Shown: in pieces, positions 1 through 8,504 of the stretch
Numbering within the stretch: position 1 is the first letter of the stretch
Layout: every line of letters begins with the position of its first letter
NCBI GenBank assembly: GCA_003963145.1
Contig: RXJJ01000001.1
Coordinates: 53,923-117,922 of the forward strand
DNA from: Bradyrhizobiaceae bacterium
Lineage (GTDB): Bacteria; Pseudomonadota; Alphaproteobacteria; Rhizobiales; Xanthobacteraceae
DNA: 64,000 bases
Direction: 5' to 3'
The notes under the pieces: model-generated
The model's input: the letters and a program-made list of their open reading frames with translations, nothing else
The model's database searches: none
Told to the model about the DNA's origin: nothing
Program-made: the position numbers and the translations under genes

Positions 1-1266
1 CGCCACCATGGTCCGCCTGTCCGTCTCCGTACTCAGATAGTTGGCCTGAATGTGCGGCTTCGCAAAAGGATCGGGCGATGCGATGTGAATCGTGCCACGC
101 GACTCGGGCCGCAACTGGCAAACGGACATGGTGCAGCCCGAAAACGGATCGACCTTTCCCGCCGTACTCTTCGCGGAAAGCGGTGCAAAGTGGAACTGGA
201 TATCCGGCGTCGCGCTGACATCCGGCAGGGCCTTGCAGAACATCGCACCCTTGTTGATTCCGATGGCCAACGGGCCGGTCCGCCGGATAAGCCACTTAAT
301 GCCAATCTGTGCCCGTCGAAACACCGAATTGAGGTCGTCATTGATGGTGATGGGCTCGTTGATCTCGTACATCATCCGGATTTGCAGATGATCCTGAAGA
401 TTTTCGCCAACGCCAGCCAGGTGATGCACGAGCGGAATATTGTTGGCTTTACACAGATCCGCCGAGCCGATGCCGGACAGCTCCAGAATCTGCGGTGACT
501 GTATCGCGCCCGCACTGAGAAGAATTTCCCGATTAGCGGCCGCGCGCTCGAGCTGGCCGTTGCGGCGAAATTCGACTGCCACCGCCTTTCGCGCCTCCAG
601 AACAATCCTCGTGACGTGAGCGCCCGTCCAGACTGTCAGATTTTTGCGCGCCCGTGCGCGTTTCAGATACGAAACCGCAGTCGAACATCGCAATCCGTGT
701 CTCGTCGAAAGCTGAAGATATCCGACGCCTTCCTGATCGCCGGAATTGAAGTCACGCGAGAACGGCACACCGTTCGCTTCGCCTGCCTTGATGAAACAAT
801 CGACGAGCTTGTCCCCTCCCGGTACGGACGACGCCCATATCGGACCATCCGTGCCCCGTGTTTCGCTTGCGCCAAGATCGTTGTGTTCCAGTTTCCGGAA
901 ATACGGCAGGCACGACTTCCAGTCCCAACCTGGATTTCCAAGCTGAGCCCAGTGATCATAATCCGCACTCTGGCCTCTGATGTAGACCAGCCCGTTGATG
1001 GAACTGGAGCCGCCCAACGTGCGGCCTCGCGGCCAATAAATCTTGCGATCCTTCAGGTTGGCATCCGGCTCGGTATAAAAACGCCAATTGTCCAGCGGAT
1101 GATGCATCGTCTTGGCATATCCGATCGGCAAATGAATCCACGGATTTCTGTCGGGGCGCCCCGCCTCCAACAGCAAGACCTGATACTTGCCGTCTTCACT
1201 CAACCGGTCGGCGAGAACACAGCCAGCCGAACCACCACCAACAATTACGAAATCGAAGACCGACAT
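1..1266 (-). CDS. GMC-family FAD-dependent oxidoreductase (choline dehydrogenase-like), C-terminus beyond left edge
   Basis: The minus-strand frame is open from an ATG at 1266 to base 1, giving 422 residues with no stop, so the gene is intact but its end lies outside the window. The N-terminus (MSVFDFVIVGGGSAGCVLADRL) carries the Rossmann GxGxxG FAD-binding motif, and further on come the GMC signatures around GRTLGGSSSINGLVYIRG and GAIQSPQILELSGIG. GMC enzymes of this class are about 530-550 residues and oxidise alcohols to aldehydes. It is divergent from an aldehyde dehydrogenase, so alcohol-to-aldehyde-to-acid oxidation is a natural inference. The substrate is unknown. The catalytic His/Asn region of the C-terminal domain is not visible. 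Confidence 0.9.
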   Translation of the reverse strand, partial: MSVFDFVIVGGGSAGCVLADRLSEDGKYQVLLLEAGRPDRNPWIHLPIGYAKTMHHPLDNWRFYTEPDANLKDRKIYWPRGRTLGGSSSINGLVYIRGQSADYDHWAQLGNPGWDWKSCLPYFRKLEHNDLGASETRGTDGPIWASSVPGGDKLVDCFIKAGEANGVPFSRDFNSGDQEGVGYLQLSTRHGLRCSTAVSYLKRARARKNLTVWTGAHVTRIVLEARKAVAVEFRRNGQLERAAANREILLSAGAIQSPQILELSGIGSADLCKANNIPLVHHLAGVGENLQDHLQIRMMYEINEPITINDDLNSVFRRAQIGIKWLIRRTGPLAIGINKGAMFCKALPDVSATPDIQFHFAPLSAKSTAGKVDPFSGCTMSVCQLRPESRGTIHIASPDPFAKPHIQANYLSTETDRRTMVA

Positions 1267-1353
1267 TTCCTGTTCGCCCGAATGCAACGTTCGCACAACG
1301 CTAACGAAACAATCCGGATCAATAAAAGCTTTGATTGCTCGGGGCGCAAAACT

Positions 1354-1374
1354 ATGTCGCATTTCCTGCGACAT
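1354..1374. promoter_or_regulatory. Inverted repeat in the GMC/aldehyde dehydrogenase divergent intergenic region
   Basis: Perfect 8-bp arms ATGTCGCA and TGCGACAT are separated by 5 bp. They lie between the divergent starts at 1266 and 1449. The form and place fit a dimeric repressor operator controlling one or both genes. No adjacent regulator gene is visible, and binding is inferred only. Confidence 0.5.
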
Positions 1375-1448
1375 GTCCTTTGACGATTGTGCGGTGCGGC
1401 GTATTTTCTAGCGCTTCCTTCCAAAAATTAGAATTTAAGGGATGAACG

Positions 1449-2897
1449 ATGTCCGTGAGTTATCCGAACACGTCGCTGCTCATCAATGGGCGTTGGAGGG
1501 ACGGCCAGAACGAACGATTGGCGGTGATCAATCCCGCGACGGAGGAGCGGATCGGTTTTGTGGCGCATGCTTCCACAATCGATCTGGACGAAGCTCTGTC
1601 TGCGGCTGAGAACGGGTTTGCTCGCTGGCGCCGCGTCAGCGCGCTTGATCGTTCCAGGATCATGCGCAAAGCAGCCGATTTACTGAGGCAGCGTGCGGAT
1701 CAGATTTCCGTATTCATGACGCTCGAACAAGGCAAGCCGCTGGCCGAGGCGCGGGCCGAGATCGAACTTGCCGCGGATACGGTCGAGTGGTTCGCCGAGG
1801 AAGGCCGCCGCACTTATGGCCGCCTTGTGCCTGCGCGCGCTGCAAACGTAACGCAAATGGTGGTCAAGGAAGGTGTCGGACCGGTTGCCGCGTTCACGCC
1901 GTGGAACTTTCCTGTCAATCAGGCGACCCGCAAGGTGGCGGCCGCACTTTCCGCAGGATGCAGCTTCATTCTCAAGGGCCCCGAAGAAACCCCCGCAAGT
2001 TGTGCCGCTCTTGCGGCGGCGTTCGTGGATGCGGGACTTCCCGACGGTGTCCTGAACCTAGTCTTCGGCGTACCCGCAGAGATTTCCAGTTATCTGATCT
2101 CCAGTCCGGTCATCAGAAAGATTTCATTCACAGGCTCGACACCCATCGGCAAACATTTGGCCTCGCTCGCGGGCACTCACATGAAGCGCGTCACCATGGA
2201 ACTTGGCGGTCATGCGCCCGCGATTGTTTTCAACGATGCCAATGTCGAACGGGCGGCGACGATCCTGGCGGCGAACAAATACCGCAATGCCGGCCAGGTT
2301 TGCGTGGCCCCGACCCGCTTTCTTGTTCAGGACGGCGTCTACGAGCACTTCGTCGAAAGATTTGTCTCGGCCGCGAAGGCGTTAAAAGTCGGCGACGGCA
2401 TGCTGAAGGACACCACCATGGGGCCGCTCGCCAACGGCAGACGGCTGGAAGCAATTGAAGGCCTCGTCGACGATGCGAGGTCCCGAGGCGCCGAAATTGC
2501 GCTGGGCGGCGAGCGCACAGGCAACCGGGGCTATTTCTATCAGCCAACCGTTCTCACCGGAGTACCCGTACAGGCCCGCACGATGAACGACGAGCCTTTT
2601 GGACCGGTCGCGATCGTCAACAGATTTTCAGCCTATGAGGATGCGATCAAGGAAGCGAACCGCTTGCCGTTTGGGCTTGCGGCCTATGCTTATACGAAGT
2701 CCGCCGGAACGATGGCGGCCCTTAGCAACGATATCGAAAGCGGCATGCTGGGCATCAATCATCACGGCATCGGCACGGCGGAACTGCCGTTCGGCGGCGT
2801 GAAGGAGTCCGGTTACGGATCCGAGGGAGGTCCCGAAGCCGTGGAAGCCTATTTAAATACGAAGCTCGTTACGCAGCATGTCGAGCCCCTGATGTAA
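1449..2897 (+). CDS. NAD(P)-dependent aldehyde dehydrogenase (succinate-semialdehyde dehydrogenase-like)
   Basis: The product has 482 residues, the usual length of the soluble aldehyde dehydrogenase family. The fold-specific motifs are all present: FTPWNFPVNQATRK (cofactor-binding Asn at 153), FTGSTPIGK, MELGGHAP (general base Glu251) and NAGQVCVAP (nucleophile Cys285). It should oxidise an aldehyde to a carboxylic acid in the cytoplasm. The resemblance is to the succinate-semialdehyde/glutarate-semialdehyde subgroup, but the substrate cannot be read from sequence. It is divergent from the GMC alcohol oxidase and faces the aconitase-X genes tail to tail. The ATG at 1449 follows AAGGGATGAACG, a fair ribosome-binding site. 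Confidence 0.92.
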   Translation: MSVSYPNTSLLINGRWRDGQNERLAVINPATEERIGFVAHASTIDLDEALSAAENGFARWRRVSALDRSRIMRKAADLLRQRADQISVFMTLEQGKPLAEARAEIELAADTVEWFAEEGRRTYGRLVPARAANVTQMVVKEGVGPVAAFTPWNFPVNQATRKVAAALSAGCSFILKGPEETPASCAALAAAFVDAGLPDGVLNLVFGVPAEISSYLISSPVIRKISFTGSTPIGKHLASLAGTHMKRVTMELGGHAPAIVFNDANVERAATILAANKYRNAGQVCVAPTRFLVQDGVYEHFVERFVSAAKALKVGDGMLKDTTMGPLANGRRLEAIEGLVDDARSRGAEIALGGERTGNRGYFYQPTVLTGVPVQARTMNDEPFGPVAIVNRFSAYEDAIKEANRLPFGLAAYAYTKSAGTMAALSNDIESGMLGINHHGIGTAELPFGGVKESGYGSEGGPEAVEAYLNTKLVTQHVEPLM

Positions 2898-2907
2898 TGT
2901 CGCTGGC

Positions 2908-2942
2908 GATCAGCGACGGGCTGTGCCGGCCCACCGCTGATC
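2908..2942. terminator. Hairpin between convergent genes, probable bidirectional terminator
   Basis: GATCAGCG and CGCTGATC form a perfect 8-bp stem with a 19-nt GC-rich loop. It lies in the 54-bp gap between the stop codons of the aldehyde dehydrogenase (+) and the small aconitase-X subunit (-). No long U-tract follows, so the terminator role rests mainly on position. Confidence 0.5.
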
Positions 2943-2951
2943 CCTACACAT

Positions 2952-3365
2952 CTAAATCACACGGATGAACGGCTTGTCGTTATCCGGGCTGATTTCGACT
3001 TCCGCGCCGTTCGCAATGGCAAGTGTAATATCTTCATCGAAGCCTGAAATCAGGGTCAGACCCGCCAGGGCCGCACCCTGCACCATGATCGGATTGACTG
3101 CGTTGAGAACGAGGGCGGCGGGAACGATCTTGCGCGCCGCCATCTCGTAAAGCATCCATGCTGAAGCGACGCCGCCTTTGGCGGCATCGAGAATCAGGAT
3201 GCGGCCGTTATAGTTTTCTCCGGCCAGCTTGTGCTCGGGTCGGGAGAAAACGCCTTGGATGCGATCGAGATCGTAGCGCGCGGAAAATCCGTCCTTGGCG
3301 ACCAGGGCTTTACCCTTGATCTTCGTGCCCATGCCCGACTTTGCGTAAAATGTCTTTCCACTCAT
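2952..3365 (-). CDS. Aconitase X small (swivelling) subunit, DUF126 family
   Basis: This 137-residue protein matches the aconitase-X swivel domain: a GKALVAKDGFSARYDLDR start, a serine/GGVASAWMLYE stretch and an IMVQGAALAGL segment typical of DUF126. Its ATG overlaps the stop of the large subunit (ATGA), so the two are translationally coupled and should form one enzyme. In bacteria, two-chain AcnX enzymes include cis-3-hydroxy-L-proline dehydratase, and archaeal relatives dehydrate mevalonate-5-phosphate. No other hydroxyproline genes are nearby, so the substrate is left open. Confidence 0.88.
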   Translation of the reverse strand: MSGKTFYAKSGMGTKIKGKALVAKDGFSARYDLDRIQGVFSRPEHKLAGENYNGRILILDAAKGGVASAWMLYEMAARKIVPAALVLNAVNPIMVQGAALAGLTLISGFDEDITLAIANGAEVEISPDNDKPFIRVI

Positions 3366-4609
3366 TTGCTCAGCCTTCCACCGTCACATGCGACGTCGAT
3401 ACATTTTTCCATAGAAAGCAGCGCCGGCGTGTAGCCGTAGCCGCCGAGAATGTTCGAAAGCTTGGCTGAATTTGTCGCCAGCCGCTTCCAGCCGTTCGAT
3501 TCCGCCATCTCCCTCGCGTAGCTCTGATAGAAGCACATGCCTGCCAAAACGCTTGCGCCGGCCGACTCGATCTTCTGTGTGATGCCCATGCGATCCGCGT
3601 CGGGCTTCACCTGCGGACTTGTCACCGCCAGCAAAGGGATAGTCGTCTGGCGTCCCTCCAGAAGAATGGCGATCTGCTGCAATTCCACGAGACTGAGCTG
3701 GGGCGCCGAAAATACGACAAGATCGACCGCATCGATCGTCCCACCATATTTGGCCTGCAGTCCCCGGACATCGGCCTCGGTGACCTTGTACGACCGCAGC
3801 GCCTCGGCGTTGGATGCGACATCTTTCAGAGTCGTCGCCTCGGGCGTCACGCCGACAATATGAAACAGCGCGACAGATCCGAAACTCGCCATCGCCGCAC
3901 CGAAATGTTTCATCTCGTCAGACGTCGGGGAACGTTCGATGCCCACGATCGCCGGTACCTGCCAATAGTCACCGGCAAGCCTGCCGACATAAGCGCCCAA
4001 CGCGCCCCACTCGTTCAATTCGCGAGGCGTCCAGTTTGTGTGAACGATCAGCGTCGCCTGCCGGTGCCGATCGAGATGAAAGCCGTAGCGCGGAGTGCGC
4101 CCCGTCAATCCGGCACTCAGCGCCGACGGACCACCCTCGAAGTTGGAGCGCGCACCGCAAACGCTGTTCGAATAAATAACGACACCGGTATCGCCATACG
4201 CCGTATGCTCTCCGCGAACCGGCGGCATGATCGTCTGATAATTGATGCAGGTGTCTGTCATCAATACGCCGAGCGACTGAAACGCGTTGATCGCGCGCCG
4301 CTCGAGATCGACCATCCACGATTGCTGCTTGAGCTTGCTCGCCGCCGCGAAATCCGTGCCGCGAGGATCGGTGATCGTGGGAATTTTAACCAGCCGCTCC
4401 TTTTCAGGAAGCTTGACCCAGCTTTCCAGCCATTCAACGCCGGCCACGCCGAGCGACTCGGTATCCGCCATGACGTGAGCCTGCATCACGGGAACAAAGT
4501 CCGGGGCCTTGAGATATTTTCCCACCTTGATCTGGTGATCGATGGCCCACCGGCGGAGCGGACCGAACTCGCCCGCCAGCATCGCCTTTTCTTCGTCGTT
4601 CAATTTCAT
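3362..4609 (-). CDS. Aconitase X catalytic (large) subunit, DUF521 family
   Basis: The 415-residue product carries the AcnX catalytic landmarks: CINYQTIMPPVRGEHTAYGDTG, the SNSVCGARSNFEGGPSA block with a likely Fe/Fe-S ligand Cys, and GMCFYQSY near the C-terminus. AcnX enzymes are iron-dependent dehydratases acting on small hydroxy acids. The start ATG at 4609 follows GGAG with good spacing. It is 39 bp downstream of the TRAP permease and presumably in the same transcript (dctP-dctQ-dctM-acnX large-acnX small), which suggests that the imported acid is its substrate or precursor. Confidence 0.9.
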   Translation of the reverse strand: MKLNDEEKAMLAGEFGPLRRWAIDHQIKVGKYLKAPDFVPVMQAHVMADTESLGVAGVEWLESWVKLPEKERLVKIPTITDPRGTDFAAASKLKQQSWMVDLERRAINAFQSLGVLMTDTCINYQTIMPPVRGEHTAYGDTGVVIYSNSVCGARSNFEGGPSALSAGLTGRTPRYGFHLDRHRQATLIVHTNWTPRELNEWGALGAYVGRLAGDYWQVPAIVGIERSPTSDEMKHFGAAMASFGSVALFHIVGVTPEATTLKDVASNAEALRSYKVTEADVRGLQAKYGGTIDAVDLVVFSAPQLSLVELQQIAILLEGRQTTIPLLAVTSPQVKPDADRMGITQKIESAGASVLAGMCFYQSYAREMAESNGWKRLATNSAKLSNILGGYGYTPALLSMEKCIDVACDGGRLSK

Positions 4610-4648
4610 CGTAACTACTCCAGAGGATTCCCGATGACGCGGGAATTT

Positions 4649-5947
4649 TCAGTGCATGCTCATATGAGCGGGAAGGAAAAGCGTGAGCTGGGGAATGAAA
4701 TACAAGAGGTAGATCATGATCAGCTCGATCGCGATGAACGGCAGAATGCTGACCATCATTTTCGTCAACGGAATTCCGGAGATCGACGATACGGTCACGA
4801 GATTGAGCCCGGTCGGAGGATGGATCTGGGCGATCTCCTGATTGACGGCGATCATGACGCCGAACTGCACGGGATCGAGGCCGATCGCCTGCGAGATCGG
4901 GAAGAAGATCGGAATCGTCAGAATGGTCAGCGCGCCCGATTCCAGAAACGTGCCGAGCACCAGATCGGTCACAATCATCGCCGTAAAGACGACGAGCGGA
5001 CCACCCGGAACGCCTCCGACCGCTGCAGCGATGTGTTGCGGGAGCTGCAGCATGGCGCTGTAGCGCGCAAAAACGGAGCCGACGCCGAAAATCATCAGCA
5101 GCATCGAGGACGTCAATGCGGCCGAGCGCCCTGCCCGCAAGATTTTCTCCAGATTGAGACGCCCGCGTGACAGGCCGAGGATCAGAACATAGAGCACCGC
5201 GACGGCGCCCGTTTCCGTCGGCGTGACCAGACCCAGATAGATCGAGAGGATGATGAAGACCGGAAGCACGATGATCGGAAGCGCTTTCCACAAGGAACTC
5301 AAACGCTCCTCCATGGAATGCGATCGCGCTCTCACAGCCGGACGGTGAAACACCATTACGTAGATGGAGAACATCGTCATCAGCAGCAGACCGGGAATGA
5401 CGGTGGCCATGAACAGGCTGCCGATCGATGTCTGGGTCAGCACGCCGTAAATGATCAGAGGCAGGCTCGGTGGAAGAAGAATTCCGAGCGTTCCGCCTCC
5501 GGCGATCAATGCGCCGCGCAGACTGTCCGGGTACCCCTCGCGCGCAAGCGCGGGCAAGGCAATCAGGCCCACCGTCACCGCCGTCACGGGGCTCGATCCG
5601 GTGATGCTGGCGAAGACCGCGCAGGTCAGAATCACCGCCACGCCGAGGCCATTGGGAATCCCGCCAATCCAGGCCTTGACGCAACTGAACAGTTCATCGC
5701 CGATCTTCGATTCCTCCACCAGCATCGCGGTGAGCACGAAGAGCGGAATGGTCACGAGCTCGAAATTGTTGAGGCTCTGCCAAAGGAAGGACGTGAAGTC
5801 GACCATGGCGTGCATCGGGCCGAAGATCAGCGCCAGGCCGACGAACGCCGCCAATCCGATGGAAACAAAAATCGGGATGCCGAGCGCCATCAGCGCGAAC
5901 ATCACCAGCGTGATGACGGCAAACGATACACCAGAGAACATCGTCAT
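4649..5947 (-). CDS. dctM: TRAP transporter large permease subunit (DctM-like)
   Basis: The product has 432 residues with about a dozen hydrophobic helices and the DctM-type IPIFVSIGLAAFVGLAL opening. GGGTLGILLPPSLPLIIYG and NQEIAQIHPPTGLNLVTVSSISG are the two conserved DctM loops. The ATG at 5947 overlaps the dctQ stop by 4 bp (ATGA), which is why this start is preferred over the longer open frame. The subunit forms the Na+-coupled membrane channel of a TRAP importer with DctQ and is fed by the periplasmic DctP. Confidence 0.93.
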   Translation of the reverse strand: MTMFSGVSFAVITLVMFALMALGIPIFVSIGLAAFVGLALIFGPMHAMVDFTSFLWQSLNNFELVTIPLFVLTAMLVEESKIGDELFSCVKAWIGGIPNGLGVAVILTCAVFASITGSSPVTAVTVGLIALPALAREGYPDSLRGALIAGGGTLGILLPPSLPLIIYGVLTQTSIGSLFMATVIPGLLLMTMFSIYVMVFHRPAVRARSHSMEERLSSLWKALPIIVLPVFIILSIYLGLVTPTETGAVAVLYVLILGLSRGRLNLEKILRAGRSAALTSSMLLMIFGVGSVFARYSAMLQLPQHIAAAVGGVPGGPLVVFTAMIVTDLVLGTFLESGALTILTIPIFFPISQAIGLDPVQFGVMIAVNQEIAQIHPPTGLNLVTVSSISGIPLTKMMVSILPFIAIELIMIYLLYFIPQLTLFLPAHMSMH

Positions 5948-6459
5948 GACGCTTGAGCCCCCACATTGGGCTTCATGATGTGCGCCACGCCTTGGAGGAA
6001 GATACTCAAGCCTCCGATCGGGAACGCGAGCATCGGCCATACAAGAGGAACAGCGAGCAAAGTATCGGATCGCATGTCCTGCTCAAACGCGCCGTAAGCC
6101 TGCATCGATCCGGAGATCATCAGGATCAGGCCGAATGCGGTTTCCAGCAGCCCCGACAACGTAGCCAGCGGTATCGCAAGCGAAGGAAAGCGCTGCGCCA
6201 GAAGATCGACCTTGAAATGATGCCCGGTGCTCAGACCATAACCCGACGCCAGAAAGGCGATCATGATGATGGCGTAGCCAGTCGTCTCGAATACCCAGAT
6301 GGGCGGCTGCTCGAGCTGATCCGCAACCACTTCGTAAAGCACTGGCAACGGCAACAGCAAAATCAACGCGATGCCAAAATAGCAAATCCAGCGCGTGATG
6401 GACGCAAACCCGGCCGACAGGCCGGGTTGACGCTTCGCCTCTGCATTAGTGCTGGGCAT
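5944..6459 (-). CDS. dctQ: TRAP transporter small permease subunit (DctQ-like)
   Basis: This 171-residue protein has four predicted membrane helices (for example GIALILLLPLPVLYEVVADQ and TTGYAIIMIAFLASGYGL) and the GHHFKVDLL motif usual after helix 2 of DctQ proteins. The ATG at 6459 follows AGGTG and overlaps the end of dctP by 14 bp; an upstream in-frame start at 6513 would lie deep in dctP and is less likely. It pairs with DctM as the small membrane subunit. Confidence 0.88.
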   Translation of the reverse strand: MPSTNAEAKRQPGLSAGFASITRWICYFGIALILLLPLPVLYEVVADQLEQPPIWVFETTGYAIIMIAFLASGYGLSTGHHFKVDLLAQRFPSLAIPLATLSGLLETAFGLILMISGSMQAYGAFEQDMRSDTLLAVPLVWPMLAFPIGGLSIFLQGVAHIMKPNVGAQAS

Positions 6460-7525
6460 CGAGCACCTGCCGAACAAGTTCCTGCGGGAAGCGGGCTTCC
6501 TGTGTTTTCGCAAGCGAAGCGAGCTTATCCGCGAAGGATTTCTGGTCCGGTGTATTTGGCTCCAGCTTGGTCACGGTCATGCCGTGGTCCTGCATCTGCT
6601 GAAGCTCTTTGTCGTAGGCGGCGATCATGGCCGTTGTCGCAAGCCGGCTGGCCTTGTATCCGCTCTCGAGCACGACCTTCTGAAGATCGGGAGGAAGGTT
6701 CTCCAGAGACTTCTTGTTCATGACATAGCCTGTGAGCAGCAGGCCGAATTGCCCGTTGGTCGCCAGGAGATATTTTCCGACCTCGTATTCCTTGAGCCCG
6801 ATGGCGCCTTCCAGGCCGCCGATCGCAGCCTGAACCGCACCGCGCTGGAGTGCGGGATAAACGTCGGCCACTTCGATAGTTGACGGCGCGCCGCCCAGCG
6901 ACTGGACGATTTCGGCAGTCAGGCGATCGAAAACGCGAACGGTTTTTCCCTTGAAGTCATCGGCGGTTTTAAGAGGGGCCTTGGAGACGACGACGACGGG
7001 CCCGTTGTAGAGCGCCGCAAGCAGCCGGACGCCGTGACTGGCCATGTCAGCGTCGAGGTCCTTGAACAACGCCGTATCGGGACCGATCACCTTGTCGAAA
7101 TTCTCGGCGGTCGGCTGGAAGAAAACCGTGTTCAATGCGCCGGCGGTCGGCACGATGGAGGACCAGCTTCCCATGGTTGTGAGGGAAATATCGACGACGC
7201 CGGATTGAATGGCCGATGGCACCGCCCGCTCGTTCACCACCGAGCCGGCCGGAAATGTCTGCACCGAAATCCGGCCATTGCTGCCTTTCTCGACCTCGTC
7301 CTTGAAGACCGACACGAACTCCGCGACCTGCGGAGCAGTCGGCGCCCCCCAGCTTGCGAGACGAAGCGTATAAATTTGGTCCGCGTGGGATGGAGTGCTT
7401 AGAATGAAAAGGGACGCGGCGATTCCCATCCACCCACCAGAGCGGCGGGTGTGCAAGGCGCCCACGATCCGCGTAGCAGCGCTTTGGATGAGGCAAAAAA
7501 ATCGTTCAGAAACAAGGTGATACAT
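6446..7525 (-). CDS. dctP: TRAP transporter periplasmic substrate-binding protein (DctP family)
   Basis: The 359-residue product has a hydrophobic export signal (MGIAASLFILSTPSHA, cleavage near residue 48) and then a DctP-type mature domain beginning YTLRLASWGAP. The FKGKTVRVFDRLTAEIVQSLGG stretch is where the substrate-carboxylate-binding Arg normally lies. A strong GGAGGAG sits 6 bp before the ATG at 7525, supporting that start although the signal region is then long. It is the first gene of the TRAP-AcnX operon and divergent from a GntR regulator, so it is probably substrate-induced. The likely ligand is a small organic acid. Confidence 0.9.
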   Translation of the reverse strand: MYHLVSERFFCLIQSAATRIVGALHTRRSGGWMGIAASLFILSTPSHADQIYTLRLASWGAPTAPQVAEFVSVFKDEVEKGSNGRISVQTFPAGSVVNERAVPSAIQSGVVDISLTTMGSWSSIVPTAGALNTVFFQPTAENFDKVIGPDTALFKDLDADMASHGVRLLAALYNGPVVVVSKAPLKTADDFKGKTVRVFDRLTAEIVQSLGGAPSTIEVADVYPALQRGAVQAAIGGLEGAIGLKEYEVGKYLLATNGQFGLLLTGYVMNKKSLENLPPDLQKVVLESGYKASRLATTAMIAAYDKELQQMQDHGMTVTKLEPNTPDQKSFADKLASLAKTQEARFPQELVRQVLDAQH

Positions 7526-7585
7526 TCCATTCTCCTCCCATGGAAAACCTCTAAGGCGGCCTTTCCGGCTTTTATTGCCCTAAAG

Positions 7586-7603
7586 AGATGTTATACTACA
7601 TCT
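7586..7603. promoter_or_regulatory. Probable GntR operator between dctP and its regulator
   Basis: AGATGT-TATACT-ACATCT is a perfect 6-bp-arm inverted repeat with a 6-bp AT-rich spacer, in the 99-bp divergent gap. UTRA-type GntR regulators bind such short symmetric sites. It is 22 bp before the regulator start and could repress both directions. Confidence 0.6.
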
Positions 7604-7624
7604 TAGATACAATATGAGACAACT

Positions 7625-8425
7625 ATGAAAAGCGAGTCAATCCCTCCTTCGCGTGAAGCCGCAGATTTACGGAGGGAGGATCCGCGCGCCCTGCACGAAC
7701 AGCTGACGACGCGCCTGCGCGGCGAATTTCTCTCGGCCTATTCGCCTGGCCATCAAATTCCAACCGAGGAAGCGATCGGCCAGACCTACAATCTCAGCCG
7801 TGTGACGGTTCGCCGCGCGATACAAACTCTTGTCGATCAGGGATTGCTTATTCGCCGACAGGGAAAGGGAACGTTTCTCGCCCAGCCGCGTCCGCGCATT
7901 ACGTATGAAATCGACCGGCTGGGTCCGTTCATGGACGCGTTCGCGACATCGGACGAAAAGGTGAATGCTCACCTGGTCGATTTTTACTGGGGCACGGAGA
8001 AACAAGTCCCCAGCTGTTTCGCGCCGGCCAAGAGTGTCCTTCTTTACGAGCGGCTTTATGAAACCGGCGGCAACCCGCATGGCTTTTTGCAAATCGCCAT
8101 ACCGGCGCATCTGGGAGAGCACATCAGTCGGGCAGACACGGCCTGTATCGGCGTCTACCAAATTCTCAAGGAAAAGATCGGGATCGAGCCTTACCGCGCG
8201 ACGTTCAACATCAGCACCGAATTGCCGGATCAGATATTGGCCGCACGGCTTGGCGTTTCATCGGGCACTCCCCTGCTTTCACTCGAGCGCATATCCTACG
8301 ATGCCAAGGGAGAGGCGTTGGAGAGGACGTTACATCACCTTTTGCCGGAGGTGTACAGGCTTAGCGTCAATGTTCACGCGCGCCATTCCCAGACCAGAGC
8401 TACCGCCCCGCGAAAGAAAAAATAG
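7625..8425 (+). CDS. GntR-family regulator with UTRA ligand domain
   Basis: The product has 266 residues. Residues about 20-90 form a GntR winged helix-turn-helix (IPTEEAIGQTYNLSRVTVRRAIQTL, then GKGTFLAQP), and residues about 95-250 form a UTRA domain (YDAKGEALERTLHHLL near its end). Such regulators bind a pathway metabolite and release DNA. It is divergent from the TRAP-AcnX operon across 99 bp with an inverted repeat, so it most likely controls that operon and itself. Confidence 0.9.
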   Translation: MKSESIPPSREAADLRREDPRALHEQLTTRLRGEFLSAYSPGHQIPTEEAIGQTYNLSRVTVRRAIQTLVDQGLLIRRQGKGTFLAQPRPRITYEIDRLGPFMDAFATSDEKVNAHLVDFYWGTEKQVPSCFAPAKSVLLYERLYETGGNPHGFLQIAIPAHLGEHISRADTACIGVYQILKEKIGIEPYRATFNISTELPDQILAARLGVSSGTPLLSLERISYDAKGEALERTLHHLLPEVYRLSVNVHARHSQTRATAPRKKK

Positions 8426-8504
8426 CGCCTGTCCGGCCATTCCGATCTTGCCGAGCATGGCTGCGTTGTCCCCGAAGTCCAGACGCAAACCGTCAGGCAA
8501 GGGA

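Noticed and set aside
1-1266. Apparent set of short broken minus-strand frames suggesting a degraded oxidoreductase gene
   Set aside because: Reading the correct frame from 1266 to 1 by hand shows no stop codon. The gene is intact and merely cut by the window edge; the short frames are out-of-frame shadows.
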